NCBI GenBank assembly: GCA_003488105.1 | Contig: DNMS01000362.1 | Span: 745-7,795, forward strand | DNA length: 7,051 nucleotides | DNA from: Rhodospirillaceae bacterium | GTDB taxonomy: Bacteria; Pseudomonadota; Alphaproteobacteria; Rhodospirillales_A; Casp-alpha2 | Direction of reading: 5' to 3' | Shown here: positions 1 through 6,169 of the stretch, piece by piece | Layout: every line of letters starts with the position of its first letter | Numbering within the stretch: position 1 is the first letter of the stretch | The notes under the pieces: generated by a model | Told to the model about the DNA's origin: nothing | Seen by the model: only the letters and a program-made list of their open reading frames with translations | Database searches by the model: none | Made by a program: the position numbers and the translations under genes

Positions 1-505
1 TCAGGTTCACCTTGCCGCCGGTGATGGTCAGTTTCTCGATCACCAGCTTCTGTTCCTCGCCGGAGGACGATTCCTTTTTGGCCTCGCCGCCGGAACCCGC
101 GAATTTCTTGGCATAGGCGTCGACATTCGCCTTGATGGCGTCGACGTTGGAGGTGCCGCCCGCCTTTTCGTAGGTCACGATGGGACCCGTGATGGCGATG
201 GACTTGATGACGATCGGGTTCTTGCCGATGGACTCCTTGTCGATCTGCAGGGAAATCGCACCTAGTTCGAACGCACTCGGCGTTTTGAAGCCCGCGGGGT
301 TGCCGACGGTCAGCCCTTGCATGGCACCGGTGCCCTGGAACATGTCCAGATCGACGGAATTCAGAGACACCTTGGCCTGGGTGGCGTCGCTGCCGATGGT
401 TTCCACGGCGGACTTCACCAGGTCGCCTGCGAACACGAACAGGTAGATGCCGGCGGCGACGATGATGGCGATGATCGCGCCCAGGATGTAGACGATTTTA
501 TTCAT
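1..505 (-). CDS. Membrane-anchored AsmA-like protein, N-terminal part (truncated by window edge)
   Basis: The first 168 residues are visible and no stop is reached before the left edge, so the C-terminus is missing. The protein opens with a short basic N-terminus and one hydrophobic helix (about residues 4-26), which would act as an uncleaved membrane anchor with the rest in the periplasm. The following region (about 28-130) has the layout of AsmA-like repeats: alternating beta-type segments, a 'GLTVGNPAGF' turn (64-73), then 'LGAISLQID' (81-89) and 'IVIKSIAITGPIVTYE' (98-113). A Ser/Lys/Glu-rich low-complexity stretch (about 136-153) follows before 'KLTITGGKVNL'. AsmA-like proteins are linked to envelope or outer-membrane lipid homeostasis, but the role of this short type is not established and I assign none. 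The start at 505 is preceded by GGAAAG at a good distance. The family assignment is by pattern resemblance only. Confidence 0.75.
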   Translation of the reverse strand, partial: MNKIVYILGAIIAIIVAAGIYLFVFAGDLVKSAVETIGSDATQAKVSLNSVDLDMFQGTGAMQGLTVGNPAGFKTPSAFELGAISLQIDKESIGKNPIVIKSIAITGPIVTYEKAGGTSNVDAIKANVDAYAKKFAGSGGEAKKESSSGEEQKLVIEKLTITGGKVNL

Positions 506-641
506 GACGGACTTTCCTTTGATTCAGCCGAAGTCGTGATATCTCAACACAGCCGCCTGCGCCGCCGCGTCCTCCTCCGTGCCCGGAGGCATCTTAGGCG
601 CAACCGGGGCAGGCGGTCCAAGACTTATGCCGCCGATCCCG

Positions 642-1766
642 TCAGGTCAGGGCCCCCCGTGCCGTGACCTGCCACAGGGCTTCGACCCGGCCGTTGCGCA
701 CGCCCACGTACCAGTCATAGAGGTTCACGGTCGGATCGCAATGCCCGGGGATCAGGCGCACCTTGTCGCCCAGCTTGAGCGCCTGGCGGGTCTCGCTCAG
801 ATCAAGCCGCCCGTGCTCGTCAGACGGTTTGGTGTAGGTGACTTCCTCCAGTTCGGACACCAGGGGAAAGCCTTGGTCGTTGCCGAGCGCCTTGTGTCCG
901 GCATCGACGACGCAGAAGTCGTCACCGGTTTTCGACATTACGGTGGCAAGTACAAACAGGGCATTTTCAAAGGCCTGGAACGGTTTGCCATCGGACATGC
1001 GATTTTTGCCATAGTCGGCGTCCATGAACACGTAGGATCCGCACTGCAGTTCGTTCCACACCTTGGACTTGGTGTGGAATTCGTAGGTGCCGGTGCCGGC
1101 CCCGCCGACCGTGTCGCAGTCCAGCCCGGCCTCGGCCAATTGTTCGACCGTCTTCTTGGTCAACACCTGGGCGGCGTTGATGGCCATCTTGCGTTCGGCA
1201 AAATCGCGGATGTGTTGGGCCGACCCCTGATAGGCCTGCAATCCGGCAAAGCGCAGATTGCGTGAGCGGTCGATCTCCTTGGCCAGGGTCACTGCCGCTT
1301 CGCCCGGCGCCACGCCGCAGCGCCCGGCGCCGACGTCGATTTCCACTAGCACGTCCATGATCACCCCGACCTGGCCGGCGGCGGCGTTCAGGTCCGCCAC
1401 GTTGTCCGCATCGTCGGCGCAGACCGCAACCTTGGCGTGACGGGCCAGGGCCGACAGGCGGTTCAGTTTGTGCCGCCCCACGACCTGATTGGAGATCAGC
1501 ACATCATTGATGCCGGATTGGACCAGGGCTTCGGCTTCCGACACCTTCTGGCAGCACACGCCGACGGCGCCCAGTTCCATCTGCAGGCGCGCGATATGGG
1601 CAGACTTGTGGGTCTTGGAATGGGGACGCAGGCGGACGCCGGCTTCCTTGGCGAACTCGGCCATTTTCCTCAGGTTGCGTTCGAACGCGTCGAGCTCGAT
1701 CAAGAGGGCCGGCGTGTCGATATCTTCGGCGGCGTCACCGATACGCGCAGGTGCGGGTTGCGGCAT
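642..1766 (-). CDS. D-threonine / D-3-hydroxyaspartate aldolase-like PLP enzyme (DSD1/alanine-racemase fold)
   Basis: This 374-residue protein belongs to the fold-type III PLP enzymes with an alanine racemase-like barrel (about 15-250) and a C-terminal beta domain (about 265-370) of the D-serine dehydratase-like type. 'DTPALLIELDAFERNL' (17-32) is the usual family opening. 'RPHSKTHK' (47-54) carries the lysine expected to hold PLP (Lys51). 'VGGAGTGTYEF', in the second half of the barrel, is a likely phosphate-binding loop. Near the end, 'PGHCDPTVN' gives the metal-binding pair His342 and Asp344. From family knowledge, H-x-D is found in Mn-dependent D-threonine and D-3-hydroxyaspartate aldolases, while eukaryotic D-serine dehydratases have H-x-C with zinc. 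The expected reaction is retro-aldol cleavage of a D-beta-hydroxy-amino acid to glycine or a related product plus an aldehyde or glyoxylate, in the cytoplasm; the substrate cannot be fixed here. The start at 1766 was chosen because AGGAGA lies just upstream and the family domain begins soon after. Length fits the family (about 375-390). Confidence 0.9.
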   Translation of the reverse strand: MPQPAPARIGDAAEDIDTPALLIELDAFERNLRKMAEFAKEAGVRLRPHSKTHKSAHIARLQMELGAVGVCCQKVSEAEALVQSGINDVLISNQVVGRHKLNRLSALARHAKVAVCADDADNVADLNAAAGQVGVIMDVLVEIDVGAGRCGVAPGEAAVTLAKEIDRSRNLRFAGLQAYQGSAQHIRDFAERKMAINAAQVLTKKTVEQLAEAGLDCDTVGGAGTGTYEFHTKSKVWNELQCGSYVFMDADYGKNRMSDGKPFQAFENALFVLATVMSKTGDDFCVVDAGHKALGNDQGFPLVSELEEVTYTKPSDEHGRLDLSETRQALKLGDKVRLIPGHCDPTVNLYDWYVGVRNGRVEALWQVTARGALT

Positions 1767-1810
1767 GGAAAGTCTTCTCCTGATGGTGCCCACGGTCCGG
1801 GGATGCGCAT

Positions 1811-1839
1811 TTGATAGCGCCGGATCGCCATGCGGGCAA
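1811..1839 (-). promoter_or_regulatory. Possible sigma70-type promoter for the aldolase gene
   Basis: On the minus strand, TTGCCC (1834-1839) and TATCAA (1811-1816) are separated by exactly 17 bases, 4 of 6 matches to each consensus box. They lie 45 bases upstream of the aldolase start at 1766. An imperfect hairpin (1832-1840 with 1847-1854) overlaps the -35 box. Matches of this quality occur by chance in GC-rich DNA, so this is only a candidate. The aldolase could instead be read through from chrA, whose stop is 98 bases upstream. Confidence 0.25.
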
Positions 1840-1864
1840 CGCCCCTGTTGCCGCCGGTTGTCGG

Positions 1865-3196
1865 TTAAACGAGTCCGATTGCCCCCAACACGGCGCCGAT
1901 ACCGACCAGGGCCGGGATCGGCACCTTGCCGGAAAGCAGCAAGGCCAGGGCGCCCGTGGCGACGGCGGCGGCGGTCCAATCGACACCGCCCGATGCCGTG
2001 ACCAGAACCGATTCCCCCAAAAAGACCGCCAGGTTGAAGATCACGCCGACCACGGCGGTGGTGATGCCGGAAAGGGCGCGCCGGGCGCGTTCGTTCTTTT
2101 GCAGAGCATCCACATAGGGCGCCCCCGCGATGATGAAATAAAACGACGGCAGATAGGTGACATAGGTCGTCAGCGCCGCCGCCAGCAGCCCTGCGGCGAC
2201 CTGCGACAGATGCGCCGCGCCGGCACCGTTCCATCCGGCAAAGAAGCCGACGTAGGTATTGACCAGAACCAGCGGCCCCGGCGTGGTTTCCGCCAAGGCC
2301 AGGCCGTTCAGCATGTCGCCCGGGGCGATCCAGCCATGGGTATTGACCGCCGCATCGGTGATGTAGGGCAGCACCGCATAGGCACCGCCGAAGGTGACCA
2401 GGGCCGCCGTGGTGAACAGCTTGGCCACGGCCAGGAACGGCGCCGGGCCGGCAATCGCCACCAAGGCCGCCACTGGCAACGCCAACAGCACCAGGAACAG
2501 GGCGGTGATGCCCGCCAGCCGTGTCCAGGGGTTGCCCGCCGGGCGCTGCATGTGGTGGCTGTCGCCCTGGCCCGCGTCGTCGCCATGGCCGTGACCGCCG
2601 ACCTTTCCGAGGGCCGGGATCAGGGCGCCCAGGACGCCGGCGGCCAGGATGATGAGCGGGAAGGGCACATGGGCGAAATGCAAGGCCGCGAACGCCGCCG
2701 CCGCCAAGGCCACGGCGGGAATTGAATTGCAGGTCTTCTTGCCGATCCGCCACACGGCGAACACGATGATGCCGATGACGGCCGGCTTGATACCATTGAA
2801 AATCTTGATGACCCAGGTGTTGTCGCCATGGGCGGCGGCGACCCAGGCCAGCGCCATCATCAGAATGGCGCCCGGTAGGAAAAACAGCGTGCCGGCGGTC
2901 ACAGCACCCCAAACGCCGTGCAGGCGCCAGCCGATATAGGCGGCGAGCTGCTGTGCTTCGGGCCCCGGCAGCAGCATGGAATAGTTGAGGCCGCGCAGGA
3001 ACGCCTGCTGATCGATCCAGCGTTTCTTGTCGACACAGTCGGCCTGCATGATGGCGATCTGTCCGGCCGGGCCGCCGAAGGAAATGAACCCCAGGTGCAG
3101 CCAATACCACGCCGCTTCGGCAAAGCCGACGGCGGGTGGGGTGCTTTGGGTTGAGGTTTCCGGTTGCGGCGGGGTGCCGGCGGTTTCTGCGTCCAT
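1865..3196 (-). CDS. chrA: ChrA-type chromate/anion transporter with two CHR domains
   Basis: This 443-residue integral membrane protein has the long-chain CHR architecture, two homologous halves. The first half holds 'FGGPAGQIAIM' (40-50), 'LLPGPEAQQLAAYIGW' (75-90) and 'FFLPGAILM' (105-113). The second repeats them as 'TFGGAYAVLPYI' (268-279) and 'ETTPGPLVLVNTYVGF' (303-318). Hydrophobic segments through both halves support about ten or more membrane helices. Characterised family members export chromate from the cytoplasm using the proton-motive force and confer resistance; others have unknown or sulfate-related roles, so the substrate is inferred. The two halves are joined by a histidine/aspartate-rich loop (about 199-216). 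The N-terminal 22 residues are hydrophilic and Thr/Pro-rich. The start at 3196 is supported by the usual distance to the first CHR motif, but its ribosome site is weak (AGGG). No ChrB-like regulator lies in the window. The next gene downstream, in the same direction, is the aldolase (98-bp gap). Confidence 0.93.
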   Translation of the reverse strand: MDAETAGTPPQPETSTQSTPPAVGFAEAAWYWLHLGFISFGGPAGQIAIMQADCVDKKRWIDQQAFLRGLNYSMLLPGPEAQQLAAYIGWRLHGVWGAVTAGTLFFLPGAILMMALAWVAAAHGDNTWVIKIFNGIKPAVIGIIVFAVWRIGKKTCNSIPAVALAAAAFAALHFAHVPFPLIILAAGVLGALIPALGKVGGHGHGDDAGQGDSHHMQRPAGNPWTRLAGITALFLVLLALPVAALVAIAGPAPFLAVAKLFTTAALVTFGGAYAVLPYITDAAVNTHGWIAPGDMLNGLALAETTPGPLVLVNTYVGFFAGWNGAGAAHLSQVAAGLLAAALTTYVTYLPSFYFIIAGAPYVDALQKNERARRALSGITTAVVGVIFNLAVFLGESVLVTASGGVDWTAAAVATGALALLLSGKVPIPALVGIGAVLGAIGLV

Positions 3197-3318
3197 GGCT
3201 GTACCCTATCGTTCAGCGGCGGCCCGGAACCGATTGGCGCCGGGTCGGGCCTACGTCAGGGCAGATCTTGGACGGCAATGCCGCCTGATGATGCCGGGCG
3301 TCTGCCGTATGCCCGGGG

Positions 3319-3352
3319 AAAGAAAATGGTAGCGCGTCGCGGGGGCGGCACC
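3319..3352 (-). terminator. Weak rho-independent terminator candidate after yaaA
   Basis: Just past the yaaA stop, the minus strand can form an imperfect stem (3328-3335 with 3345-3352, about seven pairs, one unpaired base on each side). It is followed at once by a T-rich run, ATTTTCTTT (3319-3327). Position and polarity fit a terminator that separates yaaA from chrA. The stem is interrupted, so efficiency is doubtful. Confidence 0.4.
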
Positions 3353-3356
3353 AAGC

Positions 3357-4145
3357 CTATTTCGTTACCTTGGGCGGCTGCTTGCGGGAAAATACCCAAG
3401 TCTTGTCGTCGCTCTGATCCGCCTGAAAGCGATAGCCGCCATCCGTGAACTTTTTAAGTCCATCGGCGGTTTCAATGCGGTTGACGATCATGTAGCGCGC
3501 CATCATGCCGCGCGCCTGCTTGGCGAACAGGCCGATCACGCGGGCCTGGCCCTGATTGATCTCCTTGAACACGGGCGTGATGACCGGGGCCTTCAAAGCC
3601 TTGGGATCGATGGCCTTGAAATATTCGTTGGATGCCAGGTTCACGATCGTCGGATCCTTGTGTCCCGCCACGGCCTGGTCGACGGCCTTGGTCAGGGCGC
3701 CGTCCCAGAATGCATACAGGTTTTCGCCGCCCGGGTTGGCGAACTTCAGGCCCATTTCCAGTCGGTAGGGCTGGATCAGGTCCAAGGGCCGCAACAGGCC
3801 GTAAAGGCCGGACAGGATGCGCAGGTGATCTTGGGCGTATTCCAGGTCGGCGGCCGACATCTCACGCGCCTTCAGGCCCACATAGGTATCGCCGTTGAAC
3901 ACCATGGCCGCCTGCTTGGCGTTGCTCAGGTCGAAGGGCGGTTTGAAATCCTTGAACCGCTGATAGTTCTGGTCGGCCAGGGTTTCGCTGATGCCCATCA
4001 GGTTTCGCAGGTCCTGGCGCGTGAGCTTGCGCGCGGCCTGGACCAGCTTCTTCGACTTGGCCAGAAAGTCGGGCTGGGTATGACTGTCCAGGATCGGGTC
4101 GGTCTCGAAATCCAGCTTCTTGGCGGGGGAGATCAGGGCCAGCAT
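3357..4145 (-). CDS. yaaA: Peroxide stress protein YaaA (UPF0246 / DUF328 family)
   Basis: This is a full-length 262-residue member of the YaaA family (Escherichia coli YaaA is 258). The family hallmarks are easy to see: the opening 'MLALISPAKKLDFE' (1-14), 'MVFNGDTYVGL' (81-91), 'LRILSGLYGLLRPLDLI' (108-124), 'PYRLEMG' (126-132) and 'IVNLASNEYF' (167-176). In E. coli the protein is induced by hydrogen peroxide through OxyR and limits intracellular free iron and oxidative DNA damage; later structural work reported a DNA-binding fold. It is soluble and cytoplasmic, with no signal peptide or membrane segment. The ATG at 4145 was chosen because the family motif begins exactly there. An in-frame TTG 45 bases further upstream would add a non-conserved leader. 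It is divergent from the arsC-like gene across a 116-bp control region. I see no clear OxyR site there, so peroxide induction in this organism is not shown by the sequence. Confidence 0.95.
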   Translation of the reverse strand: MLALISPAKKLDFETDPILDSHTQPDFLAKSKKLVQAARKLTRQDLRNLMGISETLADQNYQRFKDFKPPFDLSNAKQAAMVFNGDTYVGLKAREMSAADLEYAQDHLRILSGLYGLLRPLDLIQPYRLEMGLKFANPGGENLYAFWDGALTKAVDQAVAGHKDPTIVNLASNEYFKAIDPKALKAPVITPVFKEINQGQARVIGLFAKQARGMMARYMIVNRIETADGLKKFTDGGYRFQADQSDDKTWVFSRKQPPKVTK

Positions 4146-4202
4146 GTCGGGGTGCCTCTGCTCTGTGAAACGTGTTGGGCGGCTTGGCAAAATTCAATGC
4201 CG

Positions 4203-4232
4203 ATGACATATAGGGGCTTGTGCCCGTATCGT
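4203..4232 (+). promoter_or_regulatory. Possible promoter for the arsC-like/MFS/TSUP operon
   Basis: ATGACA (4203-4208, 5 of 6 to the -35 consensus) and TATCGT (4227-4232, 4 of 6 to the -10 consensus) are separated by 18 bases. Transcription would begin near 4239, leaving a short leader that contains the GGGGAGGGGG ribosome site. The elements interleave with the candidate promoter for the opposite strand. Confidence 0.35.
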
Positions 4233-4235
4233 AAA
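4207..4235 (-). promoter_or_regulatory. Possible promoter for yaaA, overlapping the divergent one
   Basis: Read on the minus strand, TTTACG (4230-4235) and TATATG (4207-4212) are exactly 17 bases apart, each matching 4 of 6 consensus positions. They lie 62 bases upstream of the yaaA start. Because the same stretch carries the plus-strand boxes, RNA polymerase could probably use only one direction at a time. This is read by eye and not confirmed. Confidence 0.35.
4210..4229. repeat. Imperfect 20-bp palindrome, candidate operator
   Basis: ATA-G-GGGC-TTGT-GCCC-G-TAT reads as an inverted repeat with seven paired positions per arm, one G/G mismatch and a 4-base centre. It fills the spacer between the -10 and -35 boxes of both candidate divergent promoters, a typical place for a repressor or redox regulator to bind. 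It could also fold as a small RNA hairpin. No known regulator consensus is matched that I can name. Confidence 0.35.
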
Positions 4236-4252
4236 CGGCGAACCACAAAAGG

Positions 4253-4259
4253 GGAGGGG
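4253..4259 (+). promoter_or_regulatory. Purine-rich ribosome binding site of the arsC-like gene
   Basis: An uninterrupted purine tract, GGGGAGGGGG (4251-4260), ends one base before the ATG at 4262 and contains GGAGG. It is by far the strongest ribosome site in the window and fixes this start. The downstream MFS and TSUP genes lack good sites of their own. Confidence 0.65.
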
Positions 4260-4261
4260 GC

Positions 4262-4627
4262 ATGCTCACCATCTGGGGCTTGAAGACTTGCGACACCTGC
4301 AAGAAGGCGCTCAAGTGGCTGGCCGACGAAGGCATCGCCCACCAAGTGATGGATGTCCGCGCCGACGGCGTGCCGGCGGCCGAACTGGCGCGCTGGATCG
4401 ACGCCGTGGGCTGGGAAACACTGGTCAACAAGTCATCGACCACCTGGCGCGGGCTACCCGATGCCGATAAGGACGGCCTCGACGCCGCCAAGGCCAAGTC
4501 GCTGTTAGCGGCCCATCCGACTCTCATCAAGCGGCCCGTATTCCTGTCCGGCGATAATGTCGTCGTCGGCTTTCGCGATGCCCAGAAGGCTGCACTTAAG
4601 GCTCAGACGCAAAAGCCTGGGGTCTGA
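4262..4627 (+). CDS. ArsC/Spx/YffB-family thioredoxin-fold protein
   Basis: This small soluble protein of 121 residues has the ArsC-family fold. It shows the N-terminal redox loop 'LKTCDTCKKAL' with Cys10 and Cys13, the acidic/hydrophobic middle 'HQVMDVRADGVPAAEL' (27-42), 'GWETLVNKSSTTWRGL' (50-65) and the conserved 'IKRPVFL' with Arg91-Pro92 before the last strand, then 'VVGF' (101-104). The 'GWE-LVN--TTWR' and 'IKRP' segments match the E. coli YffB (YfgD) branch more closely than true arsenate reductases. YffB proteins are suggested to be glutathione-dependent thiol reductases, while ArsC reduces arsenate and Spx acts on RNA polymerase. Unlike YffB as I recall it, this protein has a C-x-x-C pair, as in Spx/MgsR. 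It probably acts in cytoplasmic thiol-disulfide or oxyanion reduction; the exact substrate is unknown. It leads an operon, with the MFS gene starting 11 bases after its stop. Confidence 0.88.
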   Translation: MLTIWGLKTCDTCKKALKWLADEGIAHQVMDVRADGVPAAELARWIDAVGWETLVNKSSTTWRGLPDADKDGLDAAKAKSLLAAHPTLIKRPVFLSGDNVVVGFRDAQKAALKAQTQKPGV

Positions 4628-4638
4628 TCGGCCGAAGC

Positions 4639-6168
4639 ATGTCCATTTCAGAGCGCCTGGCGCCATCCCAATCCCTGAGCGAGGACGAGGTTGAAACCGG
4701 GCTGAAATGGTTGGTGCACAACGGTGTCTGGGCCCAGGGGATGGAAACCCTGGCGCTGGGCCCGATCCTGGTTGCTTACGCGCTGTACCTCGATGCATCG
4801 AACCTTGCCATCGGTTTGCTTGCCGCCCTGCCGAACCTGGGGCAACTGGCTTTGTTGCCCGCCGTTCAGATGGTCGAGAAAGTGCGTCGGCGGCGCTTGC
4901 TCGCCGTCGTGTTCGGTGCGGCCAGCCGGCCCATGTTGCTGGTCATGGCGGCGGCGGTGCTGGTGCCGTCAAAAGAGGCGGGTCTGGCCCTGCTGCTTAT
5001 CGGGTTAACCCTGCGCTATTCCCTGGGCGCCTTCGTTGGCTGTTCATTCAATTCCTGGATCCGCGACTTGGTGCCGGAACACCGCATGGGGGCCGTGTTC
5101 GCCAATCGCCTGATGTGGATGACCGGGATCGGCATGCTGGTCAGCCTACTGGCCGGCCTGTTCGTCGACGAATGGGACCGCCTGGTGCCGCACCGGGAAG
5201 CTTACGGCTATGCGATTCTGCTGGTTCTCGCCTTTCTCGCCGGTTGCGTCAGCGTCTATTGCATGTGCCGCATTCCGGAACCGGCGATGCCGCCGGCGGA
5301 ACGCCATCTGCCCCTGACCGAACGTCTGGCCGAACCCTTGAAAGACGTCAATTTCCGCAATCTGGTGATCTTCCTTGGCTCGTGGAACTTCGCCATCAAT
5401 CTGGCCGCCCCCTTCTTCACGGTCTATCTGTACAAGCGCCTGGGCCTCAGCGTCACCATGGTCACGGCGCTGCTGATCGTCAGCCAGGCCGCCAACATCG
5501 CCGTGCTGAAGACCTGGGGGCGGATCGCCGACCGGGTGTCGAACAAGGGGGTGTTGACCGTCGCGGCGCCGCTGTTCGTGCTGTCGATCTTCCTTTGGAC
5601 CTTCACGACCTTGCCGGAAAAACATGTCCTGACCATTCCGCTGTTGGTCGTCATTCATATCCTGACCGGTATCTCGACCGCCGGGGTGACCCTGGCGTCG
5701 GGCAATATTAGCCTCAAACTCGCCCCCCGCGGCGCGGCGGCGAGCTATCTGTCCGTCTCGTCTCTGATCACGGCCATCTGCGCCGGAACGGCGCCGATCA
5801 TCGGCGGCCTGTTCGCCGACTGGTTCACGGACCGCGAACTGACCCTGATCCTGCGCTGGACCGAACCGGAAACCCGCCATGTGTTCCAGGCCATCAATCT
5901 GCGCCATTGGGATTTCTTCTTCGGTCTGGCGGCGATTTTGGGTTTCCTCTCGCTCAACCGCCTGCGTCAGGTTAAGGAAGTCGGTGAGGTCGAGGAGGAT
6001 ATCGTCTTGGAAGAAATCATGGCCACCGCCCGCCAGGGCATGCGCAACCTGACGTCCGTCGCGGGTTTGCGCTCGGCGGCGACATATCCGGTGGAACTTC
6101 TGTTCCGCAAGGCGCGCTTTAGCCGCCGCCGCGCCGGGGCCGTTCCTTCCGACGAACCGAAACCCTGA
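4639..6168 (+). CDS. Major facilitator superfamily (MFS) transporter, substrate unknown
   Basis: This 509-residue inner-membrane protein has about twelve hydrophobic helices (roughly 34-51, 56-77, 87-110, 115-137, 157-176, 190-210, 240-264, 271-290, 305-322, 332-353, 369-393 and 424-441), split by a hydrophilic central loop (about 211-239). 'GRIADRVSNKG' (294-304), between helices 8 and 9, resembles MFS motif A (G-x-x-x-D-R). A charged loop of about 30 residues lies between helices 11 and 12, and a long soluble tail (442-509) has an acidic part (446-459) and a basic patch near 490-498. No feature identifies the substrate. The start at 4639 sits 11 bases after the arsC-like stop with only a weak ribosome site (CGAAG), which suggests translational coupling. 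Its stop is one base before the TSUP start, so all three proteins are probably made together. Confidence 0.88.
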   Translation: MSISERLAPSQSLSEDEVETGLKWLVHNGVWAQGMETLALGPILVAYALYLDASNLAIGLLAALPNLGQLALLPAVQMVEKVRRRRLLAVVFGAASRPMLLVMAAAVLVPSKEAGLALLLIGLTLRYSLGAFVGCSFNSWIRDLVPEHRMGAVFANRLMWMTGIGMLVSLLAGLFVDEWDRLVPHREAYGYAILLVLAFLAGCVSVYCMCRIPEPAMPPAERHLPLTERLAEPLKDVNFRNLVIFLGSWNFAINLAAPFFTVYLYKRLGLSVTMVTALLIVSQAANIAVLKTWGRIADRVSNKGVLTVAAPLFVLSIFLWTFTTLPEKHVLTIPLLVVIHILTGISTAGVTLASGNISLKLAPRGAAASYLSVSSLITAICAGTAPIIGGLFADWFTDRELTLILRWTEPETRHVFQAINLRHWDFFFGLAAILGFLSLNRLRQVKEVGEVEEDIVLEEIMATARQGMRNLTSVAGLRSAATYPVELLFRKARFSRRRAGAVPSDEPKP

Positions 6169-6169
6169 C

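Noticed and set aside
579..1265. 228-codon plus-strand frame opposite the aldolase
   Set aside because: It is a shadow of the aldolase gene. A few stretches look protein-like, but the minus strand carries all family motifs and the catalytic residues.
1832..1854. Rho-independent terminator between chrA and the aldolase
   Set aside because: An imperfect GC hairpin is present, but no T-rich run follows it on the minus strand.
1811..2725. 304-codon plus-strand frame opposite chrA
   Set aside because: It is rich in Arg, Gln, Gly and Asp with no recognisable domain, the usual mirror of a GC-rich membrane-protein gene on the other strand.
642..3110. An 822-codon open frame on the minus strand that appears to fuse a long N-terminal region to the aldolase
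   Set aside because: Above 1766 this frame only overlaps chrA in a different frame; its translation there is Arg/Gly/Pro-rich and resembles no protein. The aldolase has its own ATG with a good AGGAGA site at 1766, and chrA carries all CHR motifs in the other frame.
4146..4190. Longer yaaA start at a TTG codon
   Set aside because: The extra 15 residues are not family-like, and the conserved MLALISPAKK begins exactly at the ATG at 4145. The extension would also approach the candidate promoter.
4203..4235. OxyR binding site upstream of yaaA
   Set aside because: An ATAG is present at 4210-4213, but the following CTAT/ATAG elements with 7-base spacing of the OxyR consensus are absent.
4262..4627. 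Arsenate resistance (ars) operon call for the ArsC-like gene
   Set aside because: No ArsR, ArsB/Acr3 or ArsH gene lies nearby, and the sequence motifs fit the YffB/Spx side of the family, so arsC is not assigned.
4707..5711. 334-codon plus-strand frame inside the MFS gene
   Set aside because: It is a shifted reading of the same DNA, Arg/Pro/Gly-rich, and has no ribosome site or family resemblance.
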